Positions 14,459 through 23,436 are shown, counted from the stretch's first letter. The stretch: 64,000 bases of DNA from Amycolatopsis sp. (GCF_025464955.1 NZ_JAODNM010000067.1:55943-119942); one strand, 5' to 3'. Numbers and translations are program-made. The notes: a model not told the origin generated them from the letters alone.

Positions 14459-15379
14459 CTATGGCACCCGGAGCTTGTCCGGGTTGGCGAGGTCGTAGAT
14501 CGCCACGATCCGGCCGTCGCGGACGCTGACGGCTTGCACGTGGGCGTCCAGCGCGCGGTGCTCGTCGGTGCCCGTCGTGGGCGGCAGGTAGACGCCCGGA
14601 TCGCCGTTGACGAGCACCGTGACCCCGCCGGCGAGCGCGTTCGGGGAGTACATCCGCAGCAGCCCGAACAGGAACCGGACGAGCTTCTCCGAGCCGACGA
14701 CGATCTGGCGTGCCGTGCGGGCCTTTCCGTCCGAATCGCCGATCAGCACCACGTCGGGGTGCAGGAGTTCGGTGACGGCCTTGATGTCGCCGCCCAGCAG
14801 CGCGGTGACGAACCTGTCGAGCACCCGCTGCTGCTCGGCGAGCGCGGTGCGGGGAGGCGGGTCCGCGTCGGCCAGCGCGCGGCGTCCTCGCGACCCGTGC
14901 TGTCGGGCGGCGTCGGAGGAGCACCCCAGGATGTCGGCGATCTCGGCGAAGGGCAGCGAGAACGCGTCGTGCAGCACGAACGCCACCCGCTGCTCCGGGC
15001 TGAGCCGGTCGAGCACGATCATCGCGGCCATCCGCACCCCGTCGTCGAGGACCACGTGGTCCAGCGGGTCCGGCGTGCCGGGGCGGGTGACGATCGGCTC
15101 CGGCAGCCATTGGCCGACGTAGTGTTCGCGGCGCGCGGGCGCCGACTGGAGCTTGTCGAGGCAGATCCGGCTGGTGACCGTGGTCGACCAGGCCTTGAGG
15201 TCCCGGATCTCCGCCCGCTGCGGTGCGGTGAGCCCGGACAGCCGCAGCCAGGCGTCCTGGACGGCGTCCTCGGCGTCGGACAGCGTGCCGGTCAGCCGGT
15301 AGGCGACCGCGGTCAGATGCGACCGGTGCGACGCGAATTCTTCCGCCAGGAGGTCCCAGGTTCCGGTGCTCGGGTTCAT
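14459..15379 (-). CDS. ECF41-type (SigJ-like) sigma factor with SnoaL-like C-terminal domain
   Basis: The 306-residue protein has sigma region 2 (AVAYRLTGTLSDAEDAVQDAWLRL), region 4 (RLSPEQRVAFVLHDAFSLPFAEIADILGCS) and a C-terminal SnoaL-fold domain of about 120 residues. The ECF41 marks are present: linker YVGQWLPEP, DSDGKA in place of DGGGK, and the terminal NPDKL. In this group the C-terminal domain modulates activity and replaces an anti-sigma factor. ATG 15379 was chosen because longer frames run antisense into dnaG. It is divergent from dnaG (51-base gap) and convergent with the AhpD-like gene. Confidence 0.92.
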   Translation of the reverse strand: MNPSTGTWDLLAEEFASHRSHLTAVAYRLTGTLSDAEDAVQDAWLRLSGLTAPQRAEIRDLKAWSTTVTSRICLDKLQSAPARREHYVGQWLPEPIVTRPGTPDPLDHVVLDDGVRMAAMIVLDRLSPEQRVAFVLHDAFSLPFAEIADILGCSSDAARQHGSRGRRALADADPPPRTALAEQQRVLDRFVTALLGGDIKAVTELLHPDVVLIGDSDGKARTARQIVVGSEKLVRFLFGLLRMYSPNALAGGVTVLVNGDPGVYLPPTTGTDEHRALDAHVQAVSVRDGRIVAIYDLANPDKLRVP

Positions 15380-15430
15380 TGCCCGAGTGTGCCGCATCGG
15401 CGCCGGCGGCGGAGAACTACAGTGGTGGGC

Positions 15431-17335
15431 GTGGCTGGACTGATTCGTGAGAGCGATATCGCGGAAGTGCGCGAGCGCAACCGGATCGACGAGGTCATCG
15501 GTGACTACGTCGCCCTTCGCCGGGCGGGCGGTGGTGGCCTGAAAGGGCTGTGCCCCTTCCACGACGAGAAGAGCCCGTCGTTCAACGTCCGGCCCACACA
15601 CGGCACGTTCCACTGCTTCGGCTGCGGCGTCGGCGGCGATGTGATCAAGTTCATTCAGTCGATCGAGCACATCTCGTTCGTGGAGTCCGTCGAGCGGCTG
15701 GCCGACCGGGTCGGGCTGAAACTGACCTACGAGGGCGGTGGCGGCAGCGTCCAGCGCGACCGAGGCACCCGTTCGCGCATGGTGGAGGCACACAAGGCCG
15801 CGCAGGAGTTCTACGCCGAGCAGCTGGCCACCCCGGAGGCCGAACCGGCGCGGGACTTCCTCACCCAACGCGGTTTCGACGCGGCCGCGGCGGCCAAGTT
15901 CGGTTGCGGGTTCGCCCCGTCCGGCTGGGACAAGCTGACCAAACGCCTCCTCAACAAGGGTTTCGAGCTCACCGAGCTGATCACCGCGGGCTTGGCCAAG
16001 GAAGGAAGGCAGGGCCCGATCGACCGGTTCCACCGCCGTCTGGTCTGGCCGATCCGCGACGTCGGGAACGACGTCGTCGGCTTCGGCGCGCGGCGGCTGT
16101 TCGACGACGACCGCATCGAGGCGAAGTACCTCAACACCAGCGAGAGCCCTATCTACAAGAAGTCCCACGTGCTGTTCGGGCTGGACATGGCGAAGCGGGA
16201 GATCTCCAAACGGCACCAGGTGGTGGTCGTCGAGGGGTACACCGACGTGATGGCCATGCATCTCGCCGGGGTGCCGACGGCTGTGGCGTCGTCGGGGACC
16301 GCGTTCGGTGACGACCACATGAAGCTGCTGCGGCGGCTGATGATGGACGACGACGCCTTCCGCGGTGAGGTGATCTTCACCTTCGACGGCGACGCGGCGG
16401 GTCAGAAGGCCGCGCTCAAGGCGTTCGAAGGCGACCAGACCTTCGCCGCCCAGACCTACATCGCGGTGGCGCCGGACGGGATGGACCCGTGCGACCTGCG
16501 GCTCGCCAAGGGCGACGCGGCGGTGCGCGACCTGGTGGCCCGCCGGACCCCGCTGTTCGAGTTCGCGATCAAGTCCATGCTGTCGAACTTCGACCTCGAT
16601 TCGGTCGACGGCCAGGTCGCCGCGCTGCAGAAGACCGTACCGGTGGTCGCCCAGATCAAGGACCGCTCGAGCCGGGACGGGTACGCCAACAAGCTGTCGT
16701 GGTGGGTCGGCTGGCAGGACGCCGCGCAGGTCGTCAGCCGGGTGCGAGGGAGTGCCGGGGTGAAGGCGAAGGCGCCGTTACGGGGGCGGCCTGCCGCGCC
16801 CGAGGCCGACGCGCCCCCCGCCAAGGCCGGTCCCGAGATTCCCCGGCCCGCGCCGAAGGACCCGCAGCTCGCAGCTCAGCGTGAGGCGCTCAAGGCCGCG
16901 CTGCAGGAACCCGCGATAGCCGGTCCCGCGTACGACGCGCTCCCTGAGGAAGCGTTCACCCATCCGGCGTACGCGGCAATCCACAAGGCCGTCCTGGCGG
17001 CCGGCGGCGCCGCGTCCGGGCTCACCGGCCCCGCGCTGATGGACGCCGCGGCCGAGCACTGTCCGCAGGGGATGATCCGGCGCGTGCTCGGCGAGCTGTC
17101 GGTGGAACCGTTGCACGCCACCAAGGGCGACGTGGATTCCCGCTACATCGGCGGCGTGCTGGCCGCGGTGCAGGAGAACCTCGTCGGCAGGCAGATCAAC
17201 GAGATCAAGTCGAAGTTGCAGCGGCTGTCGCCGGTGGAGGCCCCGGACGACTACCGGGCGCTGTTCGGCGACCTGGTCGCGCTCGAGGAGTACCGGAAGG
17301 CGTTGCGGTCGCAGTCGATCGCCGGATTGGACTGA
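15431..17335 (+). CDS. dnaG: DNA primase
   Basis: The 634-residue protein makes RNA primers for replication. It has the CHC2 zinc finger (C41, H44, C62, C65), a Toprim core with the catalytic Glu in VVVVEGYTDVMAM and the metal-binding Asp in FTFDGDAAG, and a C-terminal DnaB-binding region after a Pro/Ala linker (about 440-490). GTG 15431 (VAGLIRESDIAEVRERNRID) matches the usual actinobacterial start; an open frame extending far upstream is antisense to the sigma gene. A short conserved gene follows by 3 bases. Confidence 0.97.
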   Translation: MAGLIRESDIAEVRERNRIDEVIGDYVALRRAGGGGLKGLCPFHDEKSPSFNVRPTHGTFHCFGCGVGGDVIKFIQSIEHISFVESVERLADRVGLKLTYEGGGGSVQRDRGTRSRMVEAHKAAQEFYAEQLATPEAEPARDFLTQRGFDAAAAAKFGCGFAPSGWDKLTKRLLNKGFELTELITAGLAKEGRQGPIDRFHRRLVWPIRDVGNDVVGFGARRLFDDDRIEAKYLNTSESPIYKKSHVLFGLDMAKREISKRHQVVVVEGYTDVMAMHLAGVPTAVASSGTAFGDDHMKLLRRLMMDDDAFRGEVIFTFDGDAAGQKAALKAFEGDQTFAAQTYIAVAPDGMDPCDLRLAKGDAAVRDLVARRTPLFEFAIKSMLSNFDLDSVDGQVAALQKTVPVVAQIKDRSSRDGYANKLSWWVGWQDAAQVVSRVRGSAGVKAKAPLRGRPAAPEADAPPAKAGPEIPRPAPKDPQLAAQREALKAALQEPAIAGPAYDALPEEAFTHPAYAAIHKAVLAAGGAASGLTGPALMDAAAEHCPQGMIRRVLGELSVEPLHATKGDVDSRYIGGVLAAVQENLVGRQINEIKSKLQRLSPVEAPDDYRALFGDLVALEEYRKALRSQSIAGLD

Positions 17336-17338
17336 TCT

Positions 17339-17854
17339 ATGGGATGGCTCGCGCGGTTGTTCGGCGACCGGACGCCGGAGGGGTTCGACGGCGTCCTGGA
17401 TCCCGGGGAGCACGTGCTGGACAGCGCGGAGGTGACCGGCGGGGGACTGCTCGTCGTCACCCCGCTCGGGCTGTGGATCCCCGGGCCGAGGCGGGTCGGC
17501 TGGCACCTGATCGCCAAGGCCGCGTGGCGTGACGACCTGATCGAGCTGACCGAGTCCGACGAGGTGGGAACGGCCGGGGACGCGGTGTTCCTGGCGGACC
17601 GGGCGCCCGTGCGGTTCGGGCTGGAGCGTTCCGGCAAGGTGCCCAAACTGATCTGGGAGCGGGTCGAGGGGTCGATCAGGTCGCGCTACCGCAAGGACTT
17701 GGCCGACGGTGGCGGTGCCTGGTTCGTGCAGCGGAAGGTCCCCGGCCGCGACGGCGCGGTGCTGCAGGTCCGCGCCGATCCGGGCACCGACCGTGACGTG
17801 GTGGCGGCCATCGCGCGCGAGGCGGCGGAGAAGCTGGCGACCCCGGAGCTTTAG
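17339..17854 (+). CDS. Conserved actinobacterial protein of unknown function downstream of dnaG
   Basis: This 171-residue soluble protein starts 3 bases after dnaG and is probably co-transcribed. It begins MGWLARLFGDRTPEGFDGVL and has beta-rich segments (GGGLLVVTPLGLWIPGPRRVGWHLIAKA). No catalytic motif is recognisable. Proteins like this commonly lie next to dnaG in Pseudonocardiaceae, but no role is known to me. Confidence 0.8.
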   Translation: MGWLARLFGDRTPEGFDGVLDPGEHVLDSAEVTGGGLLVVTPLGLWIPGPRRVGWHLIAKAAWRDDLIELTESDEVGTAGDAVFLADRAPVRFGLERSGKVPKLIWERVEGSIRSRYRKDLADGGGAWFVQRKVPGRDGAVLQVRADPGTDRDVVAAIAREAAEKLATPEL

Positions 17855-17893
17855 CAGTACGCTCGTACGGGTTGAAGCAGTACGAGCGTACTG
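17855..17893. promoter_or_regulatory. Double palindromic operator upstream of the methyltransferase gene
   Basis: CAGTACGAGCGTACTG (17878-17893) is palindromic around a 2-base centre. A second copy, CAGTACGCTCGTAC (17855-17868), is the reverse complement of most of the first. The spacing fits two TetR-type dimers. As RNA the same bases form a perfect 14-bp hairpin that could end the dnaG transcript. The regulator is not in the window. Confidence 0.65.
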
Positions 17894-17915
17894 TTAAGCC
17901 TGTCCGGGAGGCGTC

Positions 17916-18680
17916 ATGTGGGATCCTGCGAAGTACCTCGACTATGCCGACCTGCGTGCCAGGCCGTTCTATGACCTGCTCGCCCGCGTTGGCGCCACCT
18001 CGCCCCGCCGCGTGGTCGACCTGGGCTGCGGCCCGGGAAACCTGACGACGAGCCTGGCCGAGCGCTGGCCGGACGCGGTCCTCGAAGCCGGCGACAGCTC
18101 GCCGGACATGGTCGAAGCCGCCCGGGCGCGAGGGCTGGACGCGCGAGAGCTCGACGTCCGCGAGTGGACTCCGGCGGCGGACACCGACGTAGTGGTGTCC
18201 AACGCGGTGCTGCAGTGGGTGCCGGGGCACCAGGACCTGCTGCGCAAGTGGGCGAACGACCTGCCGTCCGGCGCTTGGCTGGCCGTGCAGGTCCCCGGCA
18301 ACTTCGGCGCCGCTTCGCATGCCGCCGTCCGCGAACTGGCCGCCACCGACGAGTGGGAGTCTTCGCTGGCCGGAGTGGTGTTCCGCGAGGAAGGCACCGT
18401 GGAAGACCCGCTCGGCTACGCCAACCTGCTCGCCGAGGAAGGCTGCGCCATCGACGCCTGGGAGACGACCTACACGCAACGTCTGAGCGGGCCCGATGCC
18501 GTCCTGGAGTGGATCACCGGCACTGCGTTGAGGCCGGTGAAGGCCGCCCTCGACGCGGACTCGTGGACCCGGTTCCGCGCGCAACTGGCGCCGATGCTCG
18601 ACCAGGCCTACCCGCCCCGCGCCGACGGCACGACGTGGTTTCCGTTCCGCCGGATCTTCTTCGTCGCGCGGACACCCTGA
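17916..18680 (+). CDS. tam: Trans-aconitate 2-methyltransferase
   Basis: The 254-residue protein begins [22 protein letters not shown], the typical Tam N-terminus, followed by the SAM-binding motif [12 protein letters not shown]. Later segments such as [11 protein letters not shown] and [12 protein letters not shown] also match the family. It methylates trans-aconitate, an aconitase inhibitor formed from cis-aconitate, in the cytoplasm. It sits behind a double palindrome that suggests TetR-type control, uncommon for this housekeeping function. Confidence 0.93.
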   Translation: MWDPAKYLDYADLRARPFYDLLARVGATSPRRVVDLGCGPGNLTTSLAERWPDAVLEAGDSSPDMVEAARARGLDARELDVREWTPAADTDVVVSNAVLQWVPGHQDLLRKWANDLPSGAWLAVQVPGNFGAASHAAVRELAATDEWESSLAGVVFREEGTVEDPLGYANLLAEEGCAIDAWETTYTQRLSGPDAVLEWITGTALRPVKAALDADSWTRFRAQLAPMLDQAYPPRADGTTWFPFRRIFFVARTP

Positions 18681-18683
18681 GGG

Positions 18684-18869
18684 TCAGGAGCGATCCCGCA
18701 GGAACGGCGTCTTCTCGCTGATCTTGGCCCTGGCCACCCCGGCGGCTCCCTGCACCAGCGGATGGTCGGCGATCCGGCGATAGGTGCGCACGATCTGCTC
18801 GTAGCGACCTCGCCCGGCCTTCGCGCCCAGGACGTACCCCGCGGCCGCACCCAGCAGAAACTTCTTCAT
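18684..18869 (-). CDS. Small membrane-associated protein (YtxH-like)
   Basis: The 61-residue protein begins MKKFLLGAAAGYVLGAKAGRGRYEQI, a short hydrophobic glycine/alanine-rich N-terminus with the AKAGRxRYEQI motif common in small actinobacterial envelope proteins. ATG 18869 has GGAG upstream; an in-frame longer start has no support. It converges with tam, 3 bases apart. Function unknown. Confidence 0.75.
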   Translation of the reverse strand: MKKFLLGAAAGYVLGAKAGRGRYEQIVRTYRRIADHPLVQGAAGVARAKISEKTPFLRDRS

Positions 18870-19042
18870 GCGCTCCACACCCTCCGGTCGGCCTGTGCCG
18901 TCCCCGCCATTGTCCACGACCCGCGGCCATCGCGGAGCCATCGAAAGCCGGGGGTCGTGTACGGGCCGGATCGGGCATGCGTTAGAGTTTTCTTCGTTGG
19001 ACGGAGTGATCCGGACAGCGAGATCCGAGTAAAGAGCGACAT

Positions 19043-19115
19043 TCCCCTGTAGCTCAACTGGCAGAGCATTCGACTGTTAATCGGAGGGTTCTTGGTTCGA
19101 GTCCAAGCGGGGGAG
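19043..19115 (+). tRNA. tRNA-Asn (anticodon GUU)
   Basis: A full cloverleaf is readable. The acceptor stem TCCCCTG/CGGGGGA is closed at 19043-19049 and 19108-19114, with discriminator G at 19115. The anticodon loop CTGTTAA holds GTT at 19076-19078. The T arm is CTTGG TTCGAGT CCAAG. CCA is not encoded. tRNA genes are frequent integration sites, and an integrase remnant lies immediately downstream. Confidence 0.96.
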
Positions 19116-19120
19116 CAAAG

Positions 19121-19141
19121 GCCCAGGTCAACGACCTGGGC
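19121..19141 (+). terminator. Terminator of tRNA-Asn
   Basis: GCCCAGGT (19121-19128) pairs with ACCTGGGC (19134-19141) around a 5-nt loop and is followed by TTCTTTGTG, a weak U-tract. It lies 5 bases after the tRNA. Confidence 0.75.
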
Positions 19142-19195
19142 TTCTTTGTGTCCGGGGTGCCTGGCACTCGATCCTCCATAAACCCGCCACTTTCA

Positions 19196-19957
19196 CTACG
19201 CGTCGCTAGCCTCGTCGAACATGCCTTCCAAGGCATCTGCAGACGCCTTGTTGGCTACTCGGCGCTTGCGGTAGTGCTTGTCGGCCACCTGTTGCGTGTT
19301 GCCCAGCTGGTCGGCCAGTGCGCTCAGAGGGAGGTCTGCTTCGTCGATCACCGACCCGACGGTCTTGCGGAAGACATGAGACGTGACCCAGCCGTAGCCG
19401 ACTTCAGTCAACGCTTCCTTGATGCGATGGACGACGTTAACGGGGTCCAGCCAGCCACCGTTCACCCAGCCGTACACCGGTGGCCAGCCAACTGACCGAG
19501 CGGGGTTGACCGACATCGCTCCGTAGCGGGTCGCGTAGCCACACAGGCCGGTCAGGACAGTGCGGGTACTCTTGCCGTTGTCGTGACCGGTTTCGTCGCG
19601 CACCTTGTTGATCAATTTATCGCAGGTGATCACGGTCGGCTCTCTTGCTTGAAGTTCGGTCGTAGCGGGCAGGATCCAGTTCTTCAATCGACTTCGGTAA
19701 AGTCGAACAGTGTTGGGTGCTCGGCTCCCGAGTCGTACCTCTCGGTCCAGTTCCGCACACCAGAGTTCTGCGATTCGAGCCATGCGTGTATCGCCGGAGA
19801 CCTCATCGCCTCGGACTTCGGCTGCCAAGTTGCTCATCGCCTCTCTGCGGCGATTTTTGGCAGCGGTTCTGCTGGTGCCAGTACGCTCGACCTGCTTGAT
19901 CCCTCCGTCTGCCTTCCGGAATCGCGCGTGCGCCGTATACGATTTGGCGTTGTTCAT
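19196..19957 (-). pseudogene. Tyrosine integrase remnant with internal deletion
   Basis: The 253-residue frame joins an N-terminal arm-binding and core-binding part (residues 1-155, ending NPARSVG) directly to the C-terminal catalytic end. That end keeps HVFRKT (His-x-x-Arg) and the tyrosine in ADKHYRKRR. The usual stretch of about 130 residues with the first catalytic Arg and the beta-hairpin Lys is missing, so the protein should be inactive. The frame is intact across the deletion. It lies 80 bases downstream of tRNA-Asn and marks the border of an integrated element. Local GC is lower than in the backbone genes. Confidence 0.85.
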
Positions 19958-20443
19958 TTTAGTGTTGATCTTGCCGAAGGTTCCCTTTCTTTAGGCTGGT
20001 GGGTCAACTAATTATAGTGAAATATCCCCGCTATGGGTGATCTTTGGCGTGGTGGTCCGATCGCTGGGAGCTCACTGGAATTTCGAATGCAGTCGGATAA
20101 AAGTGGGTGAGCTGCCATCGTCTGAATTAATGGGAGACGGATGGTCCTGGGGAGAATCCCGGGCACGTTGCAGCATGTCCTTGGCTTGGGACCGCAGTGG
20201 CGCGCCAGCGTCGGCGAACGGCGCCTCGGCAGGTGGAGGCTCACCGGCTGCGGCGGCTTTCTGGTGCTTCCGCCCTTCGCGGGCGGCTGAGATCGAGCCG
20301 CCCTGCATCACTTTTCCGCCTGTTCACCGCCGACCACCTCCTGCGAGAGGTGCTGCCGCCCTTCCTCGACCGCGATACCACCACCGGGACCATCGCGCTG
20401 CTGCACGTCTACGACCGGTCTAGGCCCGACCGCCGGGCGGCAT
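19958..20443. other. 486-bp stretch without a recognisable gene
   Basis: The region separates the integrase remnant from the first TetR gene. Its first 200 bases are relatively AT-rich, as expected for phage- or plasmid-derived DNA. Reading frames here have no recognisable domain or consistent codon bias. I see no RNA gene or clear repeat. Confidence 0.5.
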
Positions 20444-21049
20444 TCAGCGCGCGAGGCCGGCGCCGAGCAGGGCCAGTCCGGTGTGGAGGGTCTCGGCGGG
20501 CACGTCGTCGACCAGATGATGCATCACGATCAGTCCGTGCATCAAGGAGAACAGCGTCGCCGCTGCGGCATGGGTGTCCGCGTCCGGTGGCAGGTGACCC
20601 TCGGTGCGCCAGCGGCGGGCCAGCTCGTCGATGTGACCGAGGGCGTCGGTGTAGATCGTGCGGGCGCGGTCCAGCAGACGCGGGTTGCGAAGTGCTTCGG
20701 CCCAGGCCTGCAGGGCGATGCGCGTCATGTCGTAGTCCGGGTGCGCCGTCCGGCTGTCCAGCTCGCCGGTCAGCAGGACCACCGTCTCGGCCGGAGACGG
20801 GCACGGGTCGCGGTCGAGGATCGCGACGAAGATCTCCCGCACGCGGGTGAGGCCTTCCTCCGTCGTCGCGTCGATGATCTCGTCCTTGCTGCGGAAGTAG
20901 CGGTAGACCGCGCTGGAGGACATGCCGGTCTCGGCGATCACGTCATCGATGGACGTCGCGTGGAAACCGTTGCGGGAAAAGCACTTCCACGCGCTCGTGA
21001 GGATGTGCTGCCGGCGGTCCGCGCGGGTTTTCTCGCTGAGTCTGGGCAC
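20444..21049 (-). CDS. TetR-family repressor (paralogue 1)
   Basis: The 201-residue protein has a TetR helix-turn-helix ([31 protein letters not shown]) and a ligand domain with [27 protein letters not shown]. It is strongly similar along its length to the TetR at 33442. Both begin GTG CCC AGA CTC. It is divergent from an MFS permease. The intergenic region carries two copies of a motif also found before the aldolase and GlcG genes. A TAGACT box lies 6 bases before the GTG, so the mRNA may be leaderless. It probably represses itself and the permease until a pathway compound binds. Confidence 0.92.
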   Translation of the reverse strand: MPRLSEKTRADRRQHILTSAWKCFSRNGFHATSIDDVIAETGMSSSAVYRYFRSKDEIIDATTEEGLTRVREIFVAILDRDPCPSPAETVVLLTGELDSRTAHPDYDMTRIALQAWAEALRNPRLLDRARTIYTDALGHIDELARRWRTEGHLPPDADTHAAAATLFSLMHGLIVMHHLVDDVPAETLHTGLALLGAGLAR

Positions 21050-21058
21050 ATCCGCAGT

Positions 21059-21139
21059 CTAAACGGAAACGATCGCTTGCGCTATGCCGGAAGGAAGTTT
21101 AGGCTGCTTCGCTAAACGAAAACGAATGTTTCTCTTTGG
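21059..21139. promoter_or_regulatory. TetR control region A: two operators with embedded divergent promoters
   Basis: Site 2 (21059-21085, core ACGGAAACGATCG) overlaps a -35 box TTGCGC (21077-21082). After 17 bases comes the -10 box TAGGCT (21100-21105), and site 1 (21112-21139, core CGAAAACGAATGTTTCT) covers the predicted transcription start of the permease. Site 2 also overlaps the -10 of the divergent repressor. The same arrangement recurs at 24290-24368 and 33352-33431. Confidence 0.8.
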
Positions 21140-21153
21140 CGAGAGGCTCCGCG

Positions 21154-22488
21154 ATGGACAACGAAGTTCGTCCCCGGCTCGACCACCTCCTCGACTCCGG
21201 CGGTTTCGGCCGCGGACAGGTCGCCGTCGTCGTTTTGTGCGCGCTGGTCGCGATGGTCGACGGGTTCGACACCCAGTCGATCGCGCTGGTCGCCCCGGAC
21301 ATCGCCGCCGAATGGGGCGCCGAGACGGCGGCTTTTGGTGTCGTGTTCGGCGTCGGGCTGTTCGGCGGCCTGATCGGCGCGATCTTCTTCGGCTTCGCTG
21401 GTGACCGGTACGGCCGCAAACCGACCCTGCTCGTGGCGATGGCGGTATTCGCCGTGTGCTCGTTGCTCACCCCGCTCGCGAATTCGCTGACCCTGCTTGG
21501 CCTCCTGCGGCTGGTGACCGGCTTCGGCCTGGGCGGTGCGCTGCCGTGCATCATCGCGATCACGTCCGAGTACACCCCGGCCCGGATGCGGGCCACCGGG
21601 GTCGGGCTGATGTTCTGCGGGTTTCCGCTCGGTGCCGTCGCGGGTGGCCTCGCCTCGGCTCGGCTGATCCCGGCCTTCGGCTGGGGCAGTGTGTTTCTCG
21701 TCGGCGGTGTCGTACCGATCCTTCTGCTCCCGCTGCTGTGGGCGCGGCTGCCCGAGTCCGCCCGGTTCCTCGCGCTCAGGGGTGACCAGGATGCGCTTCG
21801 GGCGGTCCTGCGGCGGCTGGGCATCGCCGGTGGTGACGACACCGTCGAGCCCGAACCCGAGGCGGCCCGGCCTTCGGTGGTCCGCCTGTTCACCGAACGG
21901 CGGGCCGGCGGGACCCTGTTGCTGTGGGCAACTCTGTTCCTCAGCTTGCTGCTGACCTACCTGCTCACCAACTGGATCCCCTTGCTGGCCAGGCAAAGCG
22001 GCATCGACGCGGCGTCGGCGATCTTCGGCGTCGTCGCGCTCAATCTCGGTGCTGTCGTGGGTTGCCTGGTGATCGGCCGCCTGGCCGACCGGTCCCGGCC
22101 GACGGTCGTCATCGGCTCGGCGTTCTCTCTCGGCGCGGTGGCCATCGCCGCGATCGGCTACACCGGCAGCTCGGCCGTCGCGTTGCTGGTGGTGTCGTTC
22201 CTGGCCGGGAGCCTCAGTGTGGGCGCGCAGATGTGCACGGTTGCGCTGTGCGCCAGCTTCTACGAGACGTCGGTGCGGGCCACCGGGATCGGCTGGGCCG
22301 TCGGGATCGGCCGGATCGGCGGCATCGCCGGACCGCTGCTCGGCGGGCTGCTCGTCACGCTCGGGGTCGGTACGCCGGACCTGTTCCTGGTCACCGGGTC
22401 GACTTCGCTGGGCGCGGCCGTTGCGGTCTTCGCACTGGCCCGCTTCCTCACCCCCGCCGGGCGGAAATCAGTGCTGTCAGCGCGTTGA
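21154..22488 (+). CDS. MFS permease, aromatic acid:H+ symporter type
   Basis: The 444-residue protein has 12 predicted helices. It carries the AAHS marks DGFDTQSIALVAPDIAAEWG in helix 1 and GDRYGRKPTLL in the loop after helix 2. AAHS transporters such as PcaK and BenK import aromatic or related carboxylic acids with protons. ATG 21154 follows a GAGAGG site. It is controlled from region A by the divergent TetR. Its 3' end overlaps the convergent esterase remnant by 41 bases. The substrate is unknown. Confidence 0.9.
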   Translation: MDNEVRPRLDHLLDSGGFGRGQVAVVVLCALVAMVDGFDTQSIALVAPDIAAEWGAETAAFGVVFGVGLFGGLIGAIFFGFAGDRYGRKPTLLVAMAVFAVCSLLTPLANSLTLLGLLRLVTGFGLGGALPCIIAITSEYTPARMRATGVGLMFCGFPLGAVAGGLASARLIPAFGWGSVFLVGGVVPILLLPLLWARLPESARFLALRGDQDALRAVLRRLGIAGGDDTVEPEPEAARPSVVRLFTERRAGGTLLLWATLFLSLLLTYLLTNWIPLLARQSGIDAASAIFGVVALNLGAVVGCLVIGRLADRSRPTVVIGSAFSLGAVAIAAIGYTGSSAVALLVVSFLAGSLSVGAQMCTVALCASFYETSVRATGIGWAVGIGRIGGIAGPLLGGLLVTLGVGTPDLFLVTGSTSLGAAVAVFALARFLTPAGRKSVLSAR

Positions 22489-23417
22489 CGGTCAGGTGTC
22501 GCGGCTCGGTGACGTCGCCGATCAGCGTGTACCGCGGGGCTTCGCGGGTGCATGCCGGCCAGGCGGCGCCGTCCGGGCCGCGGGGTCGGCCGGTGCGCGC
22601 GAACTCGGTCCACGCGTGCCGCAGTGTCTTGGACACCGCGAGGTCGGTCTCGTCGTCGGCCCGCAGGGTGCCGAACACGTAGGGGAGTTCGGCGCCGTGA
22701 CAGGCCAGCAAGCCCGAGTGCCGGGCAGCGGGGGAGACCCGCGCGAAGTGGTAGTAGTACGCGTCGCGGTCGAGACCGGCGAAGCGGCGATAGGAAGCCA
22801 AGGCGGGTTCCAACCACACCGCCGTGGTCGACAGTTCCACGAGTGCCTCGTAGGGATTGTGGTGGGCTAAGACCGTTCGGTCACCTGCCAGGACGCCGGC
22901 CATCGTCGCCAGCGTCTGCGGGGTGTAGACGTCAGCCGGATCGACGTCCGGTCTGCTGTACAGCCCGGTCGGGCGGTGGAAGAACCGCGCTTCATCCTGC
23001 GTCGTGCCGAAGAGAACGGACACGTCCCGCGTCCAGGCCGACAGGTCCTCGGCCACGACGTCGTCGTCGCGGGCCGGGTACCAGACGAGGTTCGCCGGCG
23101 TGTGCACCTGGCTCGCTGGCGGGACGATCCCGGATTCGAGCAACGAGGCCTCGCGGACGGCGTCTGCGGGCATCCCGCGCAGGACGTCGATGTCCCGGCT
23201 GCCCAGCCGGTCGAACAGCGCCGCGCTGTGCCGGGCCACCCGCTCCGCGGACGGGGACGCCACCACGGCGTAGTCCTCGAACCCGGCGCTCTGGACGATG
23301 CCGCGCCGGAACAGGCCACGAGCGGCGGGGACCGACAGCAGGGTGCGGACCGCCGCGGCGCCCGCCGACTGGCCGAACACCGTGACGGCCGACGACGTAG
23401 CGCCGCAAGTGCGCCAT
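22448..23417 (-). pseudogene. Type-B carboxylesterase, 5'-truncated
   Basis: The frame preserves the middle and C-terminal two thirds of a type-B carboxylesterase: the nucleophile elbow VTVFGQSAGAAA and the His segment ACHGAELPYVFG. The first 170 or so residues, including the oxyanion loop, are missing. An ATG with AAAGGATCC upstream sits at 23417, 19 bases after the aldolase stop, but it is in a different frame from the esterase. A deletion has thus joined an old gene start out of frame to the middle of the esterase. It is probably inactive. It may once have released the acid used by the neighbouring aldolase and permease. Confidence 0.8.
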
Positions 23418-23436
23418 GGTGGATCCTTTCGGTGGT

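Noticed and set aside
14099..15430. Upstream in-frame extension of dnaG
   Set aside because: It runs antisense to the ECF41 gene. The conserved primase start is GTG 15431.
19054..19236. Minus-strand open frame containing PPLGLEPRTLRLTV
   Set aside because: This peptide is the antisense reading of the tRNA-Asn gene and its flank, a well-known false gene pattern next to tRNAs.
20197..20850. Plus-strand frame opposite the first tetR gene
   Set aside because: Mostly antisense to the TetR gene, Arg-rich and without recognisable family features.
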